64,000 nt of DNA. Source: Serinus canaria (Eukaryota; Chordata; Aves; Passeriformes; Fringillidae). Made by a program: the position numbers and the translations under genes. The stretch spans positions 98,933,990 to 98,997,989 of the forward strand of contig NC_066315.1 of NCBI RefSeq assembly GCF_022539315.1, in the 5' to 3' direction. Position 1 is the stretch's first letter. The number at the start of each line of letters is the position of its first letter. A model generated the notes under the pieces. That model searched no databases and was not told the origin of the DNA. It was given only the letters and a program-made list of their open reading frames with translations. Positions 23,508 through 38,051 of this stretch are shown one piece after another.

Positions 23508-26500
23508 CTCCTCGTCTGATTCAATGAATGTGATACAAATACATTCACACAATTCTAAATAATTTATGAAGTCGTAAACCTTTTTTACATCAGAATAGTC
23601 CCCATAATAACTATAATGCAACATATAAGAAGCAATAATAATACATGCATAAACTGTGCTTATCTATATTTCCCAAGCTTTATACTAACATTTTACCGAA
23701 AACTTACATCACTTAATAGAGTAGATATTCAAATGCTTCCCATAAACACCAAACACACTGTTATGCCCAGAAATTTGGAAAAAAAAACAGAAATTATCCT
23801 TATGGAAGAGAGACAACCTGGCTGCAGTACCCTAACACACACTTTCAATAAAGACTGGAAAGGAGGAGACACAATATTAGAGAGTCACTGCTATATAAGG
23901 AAATAAACTGCATTTCCAAAGACAGAACAAAACTACACAAACTTTGTCAGAAGTAATTAAATGATAACACAACACAGTAAGTTAGTTAAGCTTCATGACA
24001 TCATGAATCTTCAGTATTTTGTCCCTGCTGCTTTTCCTCTCCCCAGAACCAAACTGAGAAATATGTGTGGATATGAATGAATAGTTCACATTTTCATGTG
24101 CATTACCTGAGGACCAGGTAATACCTATGAAACTGTAATTCAAGAGTAATTCTAGACAGCCTGCAATTTGTTGGGACGACTGCAGGAAATATGGTTTTCA
24201 GCCACGCACATTCAACCACTGCTTTCTTTATAAACATTAACAGAAGTGTTGATGCATCTAAGACCTTTAGAAGATACAAGCTGACAGCAGTAGCAAAATC
24301 ACAAGAGGTATGGCTGGTATGAGAAACATGGATGTGAATTCCATTTTTCAAGATGATCCTTTGTTAGGAGACAATTTTAGTCTTGCAATCCAGCAAGGAA
24401 CATCATGCCTCATACCAAATTCAGGGGATAAACTCTGCAATACAGCTGAACAACATTTGTCTTCTCTAATCATGATGCCTTGCACTTTTAAGATTTACAC
24501 TAATTAAACCAGAAAAGGTCAAACAACTGAAAATGTTCGTGATTTGGGAAAGACTTCATAACAAAATCTTTCCTGTCTATCACTAATCTTCCATACACAA
24601 TAACTGTCACTTTGATAAAGTGTCTCTGGCAGCCTGCTTGTGATTATACTCAAGAAGCTTCAGCCTCTATCCACTGCAAGAGTTCACGAGCTTTTTCTTG
24701 CAAACCTCAGTGAGACAGAGCCACAAAAGAGAGGAAGAGGAAGCAAAACCCAGCACTCTTCAGGATTACGGTGCCATCTGTTCAGGAAACAATTTCTTTG
24801 TAGTTTAAGAACTTCAGATTTTACTTAAGGATTTCAGTATTGAAATTCCAGAATAAAAATATGTATACAGATAGGAAAAAGAGGAGACAGAAAATACCAC
24901 CTTGATTCTAATCCCAGTCTTTGAAGATCAGCTGCAGTGTGATCTGCAGTTCTTATGTCTCTTTCCTCATGGGTTATCTGATAATATTGTTATTCTTCCA
25001 ATGCCTGAAACCTTAAGACCCTCTATAGAGGGTCCACTCCTTCCTCATCCCATATAGCACCTTGAAAAAAATTAGACCAGAAAGCATTAATTATGCTTTA
25101 GAGTCTGACAACAGCCAGAGAAAATGCCCTTAAAATGCTTCCACATTTACAGATAATTGGTGAGAAATTGATCTGTCTTTAGTTTAGTTAGGAATTTGAA
25201 AAGATGTTGGGGTTGAGCCCTGTGCTCTGAAGTTTTTCCCCAGTCTGAATAATCTTGCAGGCAGAGAGGTAGAAAGCTGCTCCTCTCTCAATCTCTTCTT
25301 CTCCAATTTTTCTTATTATGTAGAAAACTTTTTTCCCCAACATCCTGCTTTTTCTCAGGTATTTAATGGGTGATTTGAAAGAAATAAAAGGATGAAGAGA
25401 AAAAGGTTCCTACACTTCACAGCACAGTGACTGCACAGGATCAGGAGGAAAGCCTGCGTTGCAGCACAATTCTATCAAACCTTTGGGCCTTTCAAAGGCT
25501 GCAGTAATGCCTTCCTATTGCTGAAGGAGGTGAAAAAAAAATAAAAATCACACAATCTAACCAGCCTGAGAACACTGGGCTTAAGAGTAAGTGGTCATTC
25601 AGCACAGATGCTGACAGAGCAGGTGAAAATAAAATGCTTTCAGAACCTTTCACAATCTATTTCTGGATCAAGTTCCCAGCTTCATATGGTTTCCTGGCAC
25701 TTTGAACTACACCTTACTGTAGCTACCTCTTCAAACAGTATTCAGTATAGTAGACAAAAAGAAAAACTACAGAAAGTACCAAAAAAACCCCCCACAACTA
25801 CATATGAACCCAAGTACATGTGTTGTTGCCATTCAGCCCAGACCCAGGAAGTTTTTCCCAGGGAAAAAAAACTTTAATTTAAACAACTCTTACAAGCTGC
25901 ACAACATAAAAAGGAAACCCCAACAATCTAGCACTTTGTGTAAGGAAACCATATCCTCAAGCAGAGGAACTAACATACATATATCAGAATATACTAGAAA
26001 TCTCCAATAAATTCACCTCCAAGACAGCCATGCCATAGCTCTCTTTCAACAAAATCCATCAGACTACAGCTACATTTATTTCCCTTCTCATATCCAGGCT
26101 TTCAGGATAGATTCCTCTTTTGTCCCAGTCCTCATCTTTTCATTTTTCCATTAGGACACTACAGATTGCAAAGGCTAAGAGGAAGCATGCCTGAGCCAAA
26201 AGAATTTTCAGTCTAAAGAAAACTGGTACAAAATGAACTTCGCAACTGCAAGAGGAAGTTGGTCAAATTCAGTGTTCAGAAAATAGAGCATAAGCTTTTC
26301 TGTGGGAAAGCTTCTCCATAGTAACTAAAACTGCAATCTGAGCATTGACTCCCTGTCAAAAATACCCTCAACATAAAAACAAAGTACAAAAGCCTCTGAA
26401 AAGTGAGAGATTTCAATGACCCAAAAAAGAGGACAAGACGAGGATCCTCTAAGCATATACAATTTCTCTGCTGCTGATCTGTTTTACTATTAAGGAATGA

Positions 26501-29500
26501 CAGAAAAAAATATAACAAAAGATCAAACAGGTATTTAACATGTTCCAGGTAAGATTATTATGGCAATTAGTAAATTGGTGGTAGTGCTTCTCCAGCATGA
26601 GATAGGATCAATGCAGCTGACTCTCAGCCTTACAATTAGGGATCAGAGAACTGTTCATCCCTTAAAACTGCTAAGCTTTAAAAATTGGTCCGTATTTTTT
26701 CATGTCAAGTCTCTTCTTTGTCTTAATTTTTAAAGTATTTTAATTTCAGTCAGAACAACTCAGTTGTTTCACAAAGCAAGAGAGAAAAATATCTTGTTTA
26801 GTCCTTGTTAAAAAGACAGACTTTATAAGAAAAGTTTCAAAGACTGGTGTTTCTGAGAAAGGGTCTGGGGTAGTTTTGGATAAAGAAGGTATCCTCTGTG
26901 ACCCTCAGGATAATTTATAAATACATCTCACACATCTTTCAAAAGATCCAGATTGCTCATATGTTTTTAAAATACAGCTGAGGTCCTAGAAGAGTCTGAT
27001 CTGACCAACCATTCCTTCCCATCCCAGAAGGAAGAACCTCTGAGGAAACGCACACCACCACGGGGCCAAAGCAGTCCAAGGAAGCATTATCACAACTATG
27101 GCTGCCTGCTGTAAGCATCTGGACAAGGTATCACCAAAACTTAAATTTTTGCAAATATGCATAGTAAGGAATCTGCTTTTCAAGAAGAGGGGAATGTTTC
27201 TAACATTTGAGACCAAAATTCTAGTTGAACGATATTTCAAAGTTTATGCGTTCAAACAGTTTCAACCACTAAAGCGTTGCACCCTGATAAAGTGTACCTC
27301 TATCCAGAGTGATCACACTGTGCTTGGAGGCTTTTCTTAGGATTCACAGCACAAAGGAAACACCACAGGCATGCCAGTCACCAGGTCACCACAGGAATGA
27401 GAGGCACAGCCACCACCATTAACTTGGCACACCCTATGGAACACAGTAACAAGGACAGCAGGGAGAGTGAGCTTGCCGCACCTCCAACTTGCCTTTGCCT
27501 CCCTTCTGTAGAGAGGTGATGAGCATGAAAAAACCTGTTACTGTCGTTTTCCCCACCATAAAAACCATAGGAAAAACCATAGTAAATTATAGGGACAAAT
27601 GAACTATGGCTAAGAACCCTCCATTAAGTCGGCACTCTGAAAGTCTCATGGTTTCTTTCTGCTTAATATTTTGTACATAAAGTATGTTTCCCTAATAGCA
27701 TACAGCTCAGATTCCTACATTTCCAAGGGCTTATTAAATTAGCATAGGTAAATATGAACATTTTCATATGGAATTAAAGACAAATATTCAAAATTGCAAG
27801 TGAAAACAAAATAACACCTGACCCTGTACCTAAAATACGAGGAATAATAAACTTGATTTATTAATACCACTGAAAAATAAATTATATGTTCATAAATTAG
27901 GTAACTCCTGAACAATCAGAAATTTTCATCCAGAAAGTTGGGGGATAATGTGGAGAGAAATTCTTTCCATTTATTATGAAATTGAAAACAAACCAAAAAA
28001 AAAAGCCCACACCACAGGCCACTGTACTTTTCCCAAGATCATTAAATATAATCTTGAAACAACTATCCAACCTTCAAAGAATTTCTCTACCCTAGCTGAA
28101 ACCAGGACAGAAACTTTTCTATTTTTTCTTGAAGGAATCCTTGCAACTGATTTCATTTGAGAAGTTCCTAATTGAAAACATTAGCAGAGCCAAGAAGAAA
28201 ATGTGATGCAGCATAAAATCATGCAAAATCAATTAATTAATTTGTATAATTTTCAATACATCAATTTTTTCAACAATAAATTGCTCAAAATTTCAAGAAA
28301 CTACAAAATAAAATCTTGATTAATTTTCATTTAAAAATCCATGATCTTTTCCTGCTCTGTACAATTTGTAATAAATTACCCTCAGCTTCAAAATAGTTCA
28401 TTCCTGTGAGACTGGTTTCAGTTTCAGGATTGCAACTGTGTGGTAACTGCTTCTCTTTCTGTTGTTTTCCATTTCCAAACGTAGGCTTTGATCCCCTCGC
28501 TCTTGCTGGTAGAGCAGTCGCCTCACACACACAGTCTCTCTTTGAAGCCTTCCAACAGTGCCAAGAAAGAAGCAGGCTATGGCAGCAGGCTCAGTATTCT
28601 CTGGTTATGCAACAGATTAGATCATTATCAACAAAACTGGATGCCTCCAGCAGAGAAAAGAAATGGGGAATTTGAGAGCAAGTTTTTCTTTACTTTTTGT
28701 ATTAAGGGTGGCTGCTTGATCAGTTTGAAAGGAGGAAAAAGTTACCTGCAATTAAGAGCTGGTCATGTCAGATAAGATTACAGTGAAAAGCCCCATAATA
28801 AATATTACTGTCACATTTACCACTCAGTTCTGTTCCTTCCTTGGCACCAAAGTTTTCCCATTCATTGTGTAATGCAAAAGAAATATTTGGCTCAAACTAA
28901 TGCCAATAATTTAAGAAGGCTGATTTAGCCACGTGGATTTCATTCCCCATAGATCAATGACGATGTGCCAACAGGATGAAGGAGAAGAGTCTGGATTCTC
29001 ACATACCTGCAGAGAGAATCTGTTTCTTATCTATGATATATACACTTGCCCACAGCCTGTGCATGTGGATATCCTACACATCTGTCACAATTCTGTCTTC
29101 TCTAGTTGCTCCAACAACTTTTAAATCACCAATTAAAGATATTTCAGTTCAGAATTCCAACTTCAGTTAATGGATAAAGCACCTACTGATGGAGCATGCA
29201 ATGAAGATAAGGATTTTGAGACTTCATATACAGCAGAAAAATACATACTATGTAATTTCTTAAGGGAATTACATACTGTGTAATTTCTATAGCTGCATCT
29301 TCCAGATAATTTTGGTTTCGTGCATGAAACAAATCCCCTGAGTCAAGTTCTGACAATTAATGTATAGTGAGGAGAGATTAGAGAATATAGAACAGATTAA
29401 ACAATTTACTGTTTGTATGTAAGAATTCAGCCACTGAGGCTTACAAATGCAGACAAATGAAACCAAAAGGCTTTGAGAATCCTAACTGAAAGCTTTTATA

Positions 29501-29940
29501 GCTCCTACAAAAGACATTAAGAGTATTTAGATACTGTTTATAGGAAAAAAGTAAGTACAAAATAGTTTAATATAGAAAAAACTATATGGTTGCTCGTAAT
29601 AAGAGAAAATATTCTTATAGAGTTTCAATGGGTTAATTCTAGATTTTTATAAATTTTTAAACTTAGAAAGCACTACAGAAGTTGAGTTTTGCTTTCAAGT
29701 TCCCACAAAAGAAGCACTAAAAGTATTGTGCATCTGGTTATATTACAAGATGAATGTAAGACTTAAAATGACATTATCCTATAAAAGAAGTACTATTAAG
29801 AATGGCAGAAGTTATATGACCAGTGTAATTTGTGTACAAATGCATATTATCATGAGATCATCAGTAGCTTAAAGAAAATCTAGAAATCAGAAGCTCTGTG
29901 TTCTGGGCTTTATTTGCAGGAGATACTTTCCAGACATGAG
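23508..29940. other. AT-rich single-copy DNA, no supported gene
   Basis: Satellite likeness stops abruptly and the composition changes to AT-rich non-repetitive sequence. Open frames are under 100 codons, overlap on both strands and show no family I recognise. A strong-looking splice acceptor (pyrimidine-rich tract ending in ACGTAG at 28484) precedes an open frame reaching 28675; this is noted as a weak exon candidate only. A short direct duplication lies at 29242-29288. I saw no tRNA or rRNA. Confidence 0.7.
29242..29288 (+). repeat. Short direct duplication (19 bp, 28 bp period)
   Basis: TACATACTATGTAATTTCT at 29242-29260 is repeated as TACATACTGTGTAATTTCT at 29270-29288, with one mismatch. 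It looks like a small local duplication. Confidence 0.85.
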
Positions 29941-29952
29941 ATTACACTTTTC

Positions 29953-29968
29953 TTTTTTTTTTTTTTTT
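29953..29968 (+). repeat. T16 homopolymer
   Basis: Sixteen consecutive T, directly after a C-T-rich lead. It could be the complement of an old poly(A) tail or a simple repeat; no associated retrocopy was recognised. Confidence 0.9.
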
Positions 29969-30103
29969 CCTAATACAGCTGAAAAATATTAGGCCAAATA
30001 AATTATGAGCATAATAATGAGCTCTTAGTCCTCACTTGTTACTGCCCTTCTTTGATATTATCACTGAAGGATCAGAAAACCATGTCCTCCATCTCTCTTA
30101 AGG

Positions 30104-30130
30104 AATCATACAATACTTTATTGTATGATT
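30104..30130. repeat. Perfect 12 bp inverted repeat with 3-base loop
   Basis: AATCATACAATA at 30104-30115 is followed by CTT and then by TATTGTATGATT at 30119-30130, its exact reverse complement. The AT-rich arms could extrude as a cruciform, or form a hairpin in RNA. No flanking structure marks it as a terminator or transposon end. Confidence 0.85.
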
Positions 30131-32833
30131 TGACTCTTTAGAAACACAGACCTAAATAAAATCAGGTGTTTAGCTGGACTGCCTTCATCTCTATCCCACA
30201 GTCAATAATTATTAAAAACTACATATGAAAAAAATAAATGGCATTCCCCCCAAATCATGCCAGAAGAAAAATCACTGATGAGTCAAGCTAGCCTGTAAGT
30301 GGGACACAAAGTATGATTCATAAGTCATTGCTTTGGGTTTAATTCTTGAGAGAAAAAGCTCCATCAATAACATCAGACAGAAACTCAAACCCTCATTACA
30401 AAAACATAACATTAAATTCAGTGAGTCTTTTCATTCTGAATATTTCTGTTATGTGTGTTCACCACAAGGGTTTGAAGCCATGACCAGTAACCTTCAGCAG
30501 CTCCTGCAGGCAGTGAAATCTTGCAGAGGACACTGAGTGTGCTGGGCCACATTCCTGAGCTGTCTTCTACACAGCTGCAGGGCACAAGCTCTGTGTCCAC
30601 CACTGGGGCAAAGGGAATGGGACCTTTCTGACTGAAACCACAACAGAACACGAATAATGGCCCAACTTGGTCATTGCCAGCATCAAGTTTATCAAAGTAG
30701 ATGAGATTCACTAAAGCTGCTAATTTGCTTTCTTTTTTTCCCAAATGTAATATTTAGGCAAACTGGACTACAAGACTAAAAAAGGAGATGAGTCCAATGA
30801 GATGATGGCAGAGGAACCAAGAGGAACAAGGAGCATCACTACTTTCAGACAACAGATCAGATACTAAGCACTATGTCAAAATTACCTCTGGGCCACAGCT
30901 TTTGTAGCAAATTGGGTTTTCAAGGGCATTCCCTCTCCTCTGCACTGCATATTTATCTCATGTCTTTCTTTCAGCCCACACCCAAAACAGAGGCTTTGTG
31001 CAGTAATTCTATTTTAACCCCAAAGGACATTTATGACAAGAATATTTTTAATATTTAAAATATAGTCCAATATATACAGAATTCTAGATCAATAAAGAAA
31101 CAAGCAAACAAAAAAAGACCAGGGAGCCTTTTTCATTGAGGAGGTAATAATACAGTAAAAGGATCTATAAAAACCCTCTTTCAAAACCCTGTATGACCTT
31201 GCTTTTCACTCACATCCTTCAAGCTGACCACTGAAAGAAATATAAAGTAATATTCATTTTCCCACATATTCATGGCAGTCCAAATGACAGCTCTGACACT
31301 GGAAACAGACTGGCAAAATATTTTATTTATCTTTAACCTCAGCCATGAAAAATGTGAGAAATAAAAAATTAAAAAGCCATGCTGCTATTGGACATTTCAC
31401 AATTTAATCATACATCATACCTGTACAGCAGAAAACATGCAACAAGACTAAACTTCTAAAAGGCAGCTGGATATAAATGTATGCTGCTTTCGCTGTACTG
31501 TCAGCTAGCAGGCCTTTAAAGGAAGATTATCAAAGGCACTCCAGTCACCGTGATGTGAAGACAGAATAAGTGAGCACGACCTTGAGTTCTCCCTTTGTAT
31601 TTCATGGCATTTTTTTTAAAGTATTTTTAAATCCTCCAAACAGTAAGTACTAACATGGCCACTACTGAATTCACATGCTTTTGAATAGGATGATGAAAAT
31701 TACTTGAACGAATGTCTTTTGGCTTATGTGCTCCTTTACATTCCCCTCAGGAATAATATATTAGCAGTGTCACTGCTATGAACAAGTAGGTGACATATCA
31801 GTAGCTATCATCTATTAATAAATACTTTACTCATTCCATGAGGTTAATCTTCATATGCACCCATGAGGCAGGAAATTATAGTCAGTATTTCCCCTGGGGA
31901 TGCTAAAGTCATGTGATAGATTGTCCTAGTCCATGCAGTGATTCAGGTGTCAAAGCCATTAGTAAAAAACTGTCAGAGACCCTGCCTCCTAATCCTACAT
32001 GCTAATCACTGAATTTTGCCCATCTGATGAAAGAAACTACAAGAATCATGCTGCCTTATCATAACTGAAATTTAAAACTGATATTATCAAAAGCTCTTAG
32101 AAGCTAAAAGAAAAACTTGCCATTAAAAGGCGAAACAATGAAACCCCCATGATTTATCAACTGGTCTCTCCTTCATCTTCCAAGGACATATGTGTGATAA
32201 CTGCTACAGAGTTACTGCTCCCTCAGATTAACACAGAGCTTTATTTAGAATAAACATCTTTTATAAGGAACTTGAGAATGTTTTCTCTGTCTAAATTTAT
32301 TGACTTCTCTTTACCTGGCTCCTAGTCCTCAAATACTGCCTGGAAAGTGAACAGAACACTTGTGAGATGAGATACTGCTACTATTGCCAAGAAAAGCAGG
32401 AGAAATATTGAGTTTAAAATAAAAAAAAGATAAATGTTTTGCTGCACAGCACAAATTCACTGCTCATTTCCCTAGTTTGTTTCTAATAAAATTAATAAAG
32501 CAATGAGTAGGTAGGCACTCCTCTACTTGTACAAGAGTTCAGTGATTGCCTTCAGAAAGGGAAAACTCTTGTGGCACTCACATGCTGCCTGAGCATTATA
32601 AAAGTAAGATTCTATCCATATGTTAAATGTTTATTTCCAGCACATCTGTCTTAGCTCAGTAAATGTTTTGAAACTTACAAGGACAGTGACTTGAAGAACT
32701 GCCTTTAAAACTAGTAGGAAGTGTATGAACAAATCCCCTAACAACATTTCGGATCTCTACCCATGAGTTATAAGAAAAATTAGGTTGCAAATCTTTCAAG
32801 ATTTCAAAGAATCCAGAATGTCACTTGTCCAAA

Positions 32834-32844
32834 CCCCCCCCCCC
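32834..32844 (+). repeat. C11 homopolymer
   Basis: Eleven consecutive C within otherwise AT-rich sequence. Runs of this kind are prone to length error in sequencing. Confidence 0.85.
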
Positions 32845-35800
32845 GACAACATCTACCTTCAATGTGTGCAGCAATGCATTCTGTTATCACCTAGAATCCA
32901 GGAGGTGAGAATGTCAGAAATAGCGAAGTTCTAATGAATTTTAAAAAATCAGTTAGGAGCTCAGCATGGAGACTTGAATGGGTTCAGGGGTTTGTGAAGA
33001 TTCCTTCCATCTCAATTGTCAACTGCCTGCTCGTGCTGAATGTACTGATGAGGAAATCCTCGGAGCATGCAGCAGCAGCTCACTGCAGGGACCTACGTCA
33101 CTGGAAATGTTCCAAAAAAAACTTTGGTGCCTGAAGAGTTCTTTCCTTTCCACAAGTTCCTTAAGATAGAAGGAAATTAATGTGTCAGGTTCTGGTAAGC
33201 ACAGACAATGCCACTTTTTTGGGTGGGTATTACCTCACCCAAGAACACCCACTTGCTCATTTTTCAGCTGACTGAAGGAAGACCAGCATCTTCTAGTACA
33301 GCTACTTCCTCCGACAGGGAACACTCATTTCCACTGTTGCTCTAACAATCAGAAGACAACACTAATCACTGCAAGTTCTACAGGCCTATATACCCCAACA
33401 CACACACACAAAACACTGCTCATTTCTACCATGAATTTCCAGCTTAAAGGGGAGTAGACAGATCAATCTTCACAAAGTCTTGAACTAAGCTCTCAAAGCA
33501 TATTCTTCCATAAGAGCTGGGCCAATAAAAATGTTATTAAAAGCAAAGGGAAGGGGCTGGATCACCCATGGAATTATATAAATTATGAAAACCATACAAG
33601 CAAATGTCAGTCTTGAAACAAAACACTAATTTAACTGTCCTCCATGTAGGCAAAGAAGCTACAAGTAACACATTCCTTGAAGAAAAACACTCCTCCTAAG
33701 GCTGAAAGCAAGACTAAACTGAAAACACAGGATTAAGCACTTCACCTTGTTTTGTGGGGAGTTTCTCTGAGCACAACAAGAATATTCCTGTGTGCTTTAT
33801 GCAAGGGTGTTTACAGGACAAGACTGAATTGCTGAGCCATTATTTTACTTGTGGCTCAGGAATCATTCCAAAGCAAACATGAGAGAGAATATAGCAACAT
33901 ATATTTTCAAAATTAATCAAATGCATAATAAACTTTAAGCTATGAAATTCTGAATTTCGTCAAGGTTGCCAAAGTTCAGCCCTAATCCTTTAGCTGATCA
34001 TCAAGACTTATTTACTGTCTCTCTACTAGTCAGTACTGACAGACAAGTAACCCTAAAGTCACTATCACAGAGCTCAGGAGATAAATACTTCTTCCAAAAG
34101 TAAATATTTCCAGAAGGAAAACCAAATCCTGTATATTGCTGATAGTACAAATAAGCAAACAATACAGGAAGTCCATGCTTCTTTGTTCTAAATACAACAT
34201 TTTTCCATGAAGGGATAAGTTTGCTCTATGTGAGAAAGGAGAATGAAAGTAAAGGTCCCTTAACTTTATTTCCCCATAGTGGTAGCTAACCCAGTGTATA
34301 CAACAAAATGGGGTCCAACAAATCTTATCTACTATAGAGAATGTTCTGGAATCTCACACTCATTCCCCTATCTCAGGAGTCAAAATTATTTTTATCTTCT
34401 AAACAAAAAATTATTCTATGCTTATAAGTGTGTGCAACATTTAAGACTGTCTCCTCATCTTTTAAATTCTTGCTTAAAAACTACCTCTTAAAATTTTCCA
34501 TAGTATTTCTTGCTATGTAGATAAACAATTTCTATTGTGTCAATATCAATAGGTCAGTATTTGATACAACTTTACCCAAAATCAAGCCAATCACAAAAAA
34601 AATGGCTAATATTTAGAAGATGCATGTGTTCATGATGCTTTATCTTCTCTTCATTTATGAGAAATTCTGAAATTTGAGCCGTCCACTATAAGAAAAGAAA
34701 CAACCTCTAACAACAAGAATTTTAATCTACTCAAAATCCTCTTCAAGGGTCTCCAGAGAACGAGGACACGCCAGTGTTTCATGGCACAGACTCCAAACCA
34801 CTGAAGCAAGCACAAGCCAGATCGGAAGAGTTAAATAAAGCAGCTAAAATTCAGCAGCATTGTGAGCCATTCCAGACTACGGTTACTGTAACCTACACTG
34901 GGTGTCCTCTGCATAAGCACCAGTGTGACTTTGTGGACTGCTGAGACTCAGTCTGTTGCAACTGGCATAAGTTGCCACAGGCGAGTAATCACAAGAAACT
35001 GACCTTGGCAAAAGCACATTTTACACTTCACTGCTGTTCAACTGTGTTATACTAAAGAGAGAGCAAGTGAGCAGAAGGGGGAGGGAGAGAGAACAAAGGG
35101 GATAGGCAGCAGAAAAGTGAATGTAGCCATTTGCAGCTTTACCTGCTTTTAAGATTTTAAGAGAGGTATATCACACCTCCAACGCACATCACAACCTACA
35201 CATAGTTACATCAATTCTGCACGGCGGTACCTCAAACCAGTGGGGTCTGAGCAGATTTTTAGAGGGGGAGAAAAAAGAAAAGAGACTAGGTAGTAAATTA
35301 GAAATTAAGATCTAAAAAAATTCTCCCAACAAGGAGGAGCAAAGTATAGAAGACAATTACAACATCACATTTTCTTACCGCTGGATTAATGGATAAATTA
35401 AGATTTTTAAATTGTTCTTTCCTCCTGTTTGGCTACACCTGTTGAGAGTCCATTTTTGAATCAGCTGCAGCTAATAAAGCCTAAACTTATTCCATGAGGT
35501 GTGCAGCAAGATGTCTTCGTTCTGATTTTTTATGTTTCAGCTCAACCTTAACTTCAGCTCTCAACAGCCAGGCAGCAATTTGCAGGAGCTAGTATGGTAA
35601 AATCCCCACAGCTGCACATACAGTTGTGTCTGGCTCTTCTCAGCCATCTTTGGTCTCTGATGGTTTGAATCAGTTATTTCCTGCTAAATAATTTTCTTAG
35701 CTTCTGCATTACTTTTCTTTGGTATTGATTACTGCATCTCCAAAGAAACAGGACCTGGCAGAGCAAGATGGCACAGGATCCCATCATTAGTGCTAACCCA

Positions 35801-37494
35801 CATCCTGCCCAAATTTTACAGCAAGTTTAACACAAGGATCTAACCTTGAGGGTATGCTGGGTTTCCAGGACATTCGCTGGATGAAGCAAAACATGCAGAA
35901 GCTTTGTACGAGTTCCAAAATACCGAATCACTCTCCACTTGGGAAGTGTACAAGGTATGCAAGTCTAGACAAAATAAAATGAGACCACATGCATTTTGTA
36001 TCTGCTTCCTTAACCCTCTTAGGTCAGTGGCCTAAGAACTCGAGGCAGCTTCTCTTCCAGATCTTGAAGTCTGCTTTCCTCCTGTGCAGACAGTTTCTCT
36101 ATTCCTCATCTGGTTCCATAAATAACTCAAAACCCTGCTACAAAAGCCAGCCTTTGTTCCTCTCAAGCATGCAAACCCTTCACATCTCTGTCTTCACGAA
36201 GTCTCCATTCCTCTATTAAAACTCTCCGTCCTCTGTCTCAGTCCTCTAAATGTCATTACTACCAGTGAGCAGAAGTGACTTTTTTTGGACACAGCCTCGT
36301 TGTTACCTTAAACCATTCCCATCTGACACGGTATAATGACCTCCCCTGTCACTGGCCAGGGAGATACAAGACTCAGCCCTGACAGCAGACGGCTGCTTCG
36401 CACACACTGACGCTCAGCAGCTCAACAATGATACATCACGCTCAGCCTATAAATTATGAAAACAGCAATTCTATGAAGCATGACCTAAAATTCCAAGGGA
36501 CTGAAGTATTTCCAAGTCTGAACTTCAGATCTGGGTCAAAAAGGTGTCAGCTGTGGATCTGCAGAATTTTAATCATCTCATCAGACTGTAGCTCTGTGTC
36601 TCACAAATACATTATGTTTGTAAGGCCCATGGGCATGCTTCCTGACACTGAGGCAGGACTGTCACAGAGGGCTGGATGGGCCACAGAAATACTCACTGCT
36701 TCTGTGAAGTGTGTGAGAAAATCTTGCAGGGTCTAGACAGAGAGTAAACTGATGTCTGTCACATTTTTCTGACTGCACTTGGGCACAAAATAGAATTATT
36801 AGAATTTTTATTTACGAAGTCCTATAGTAATTAGTTATAGTAGATAGAAAAAGATAAAGTAAAAAGGGCACAGTAGTTCTGCAACAATTTCTGTGATCCC
36901 TCAGGCTTGGCTGCCTATGGTCAGCATTTCTCACAATGACATACAGCAAAAGACAGAGAAGGGTGATGAAAAAAAATACCTGATGGGTACTCATATGCAC
37001 AGAAAGAACAAATCTTTGCTTTTACTAGGCCAAAAGTTAGCAGATGTTTGTATTACACAAGAGCACCCTCAGCTCAATGTAAGGATTTGACATTTCTTAC
37101 TTCTTCCATGCATATCCTAAACAAGAGATTATTGAATTAGTCTCTCCCTTTGCAGCTCCCTCTGGGTGTCCCAAACCAAACCATATTTTAAATGTATGTG
37201 CCAATCAGTACTGCTTGAGTCATTTGACTTTATAGTTCACTAGCTAGGATCTCATTTTCAAGTAATTTTACTCATTTGGCAGAACAGAAACATTAACTGG
37301 GTCTTCCCCATCCATACAAGTAATGACCAATAGACTGGCTACTCCAGGCATCTCCCTTCTCTTTCCTCTTCCTTCACCACCTCTTTCACATTAGAGAAAT
37401 GCTTGAAACTCACACATTTCCTCAAAATACACAAGGGCTGACAAATCAAAATCTTTTAACATCAAAAAATTACTAGGAAGGTTTAGCTTTTGAA

Positions 37495-37506
37495 ATATAT
37501 ATATAT
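37495..37506 (+). repeat. (AT)6 microsatellite
   Basis: Six uninterrupted AT dinucleotides, followed by GGGTATGTATC. Confidence 0.85.
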
Positions 37507-38033
37507 GGGTATGTATCTACACAAAGTATCCAAAAGATGATGATTCTGTGGTGGAGTATGGTTGAAATGTTACTGGAATGGGATTAATTTTACCTAACTC
37601 TTCCTTTACAGGAAAAAGATTATGTTTGTTTGAATTACATTTACCTTTCTCGAAGTGTTTAAGAAAGAAGTCTTGTCTAGTTTCAACTCATCCAATATAA
37701 CATAATGATATCCTTGAAGTCCAGAGAGTCAGGAGAGTCTTGCTTTTCCTTCTAGTTGTAAATACTCAGTGTGATCTACAAGAAAAAGAAAGTGGGGGGA
37801 AAAAAGTTTGGCAGGCAATCCTTTATCTTTTCAATGGGTCAGTATTTTCAAAATCCTTACAGAAAATGGCCCTGACTCCAGAAGTTCAATCAAACAACAA
37901 ACAATCACTACTTGGTTTCCAGAAAGAATTCAAAGCAGACTTATTTTTTCCATGTCAAATATTCTGTCTCTCTCTCTTCACTGTCTTAAACATTAAGATA
38001 TTAGAGTACAAGGTGTGATTTCCTCTCCTTATT

Positions 38034-38051
38034 AAAAAAAAAAAAAAAAAA
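38034..38051 (+). repeat. A18 homopolymer
   Basis: Eighteen consecutive A. No canonical AATAAA lies just upstream, so there is little to support a retrocopy tail. Confidence 0.9.
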
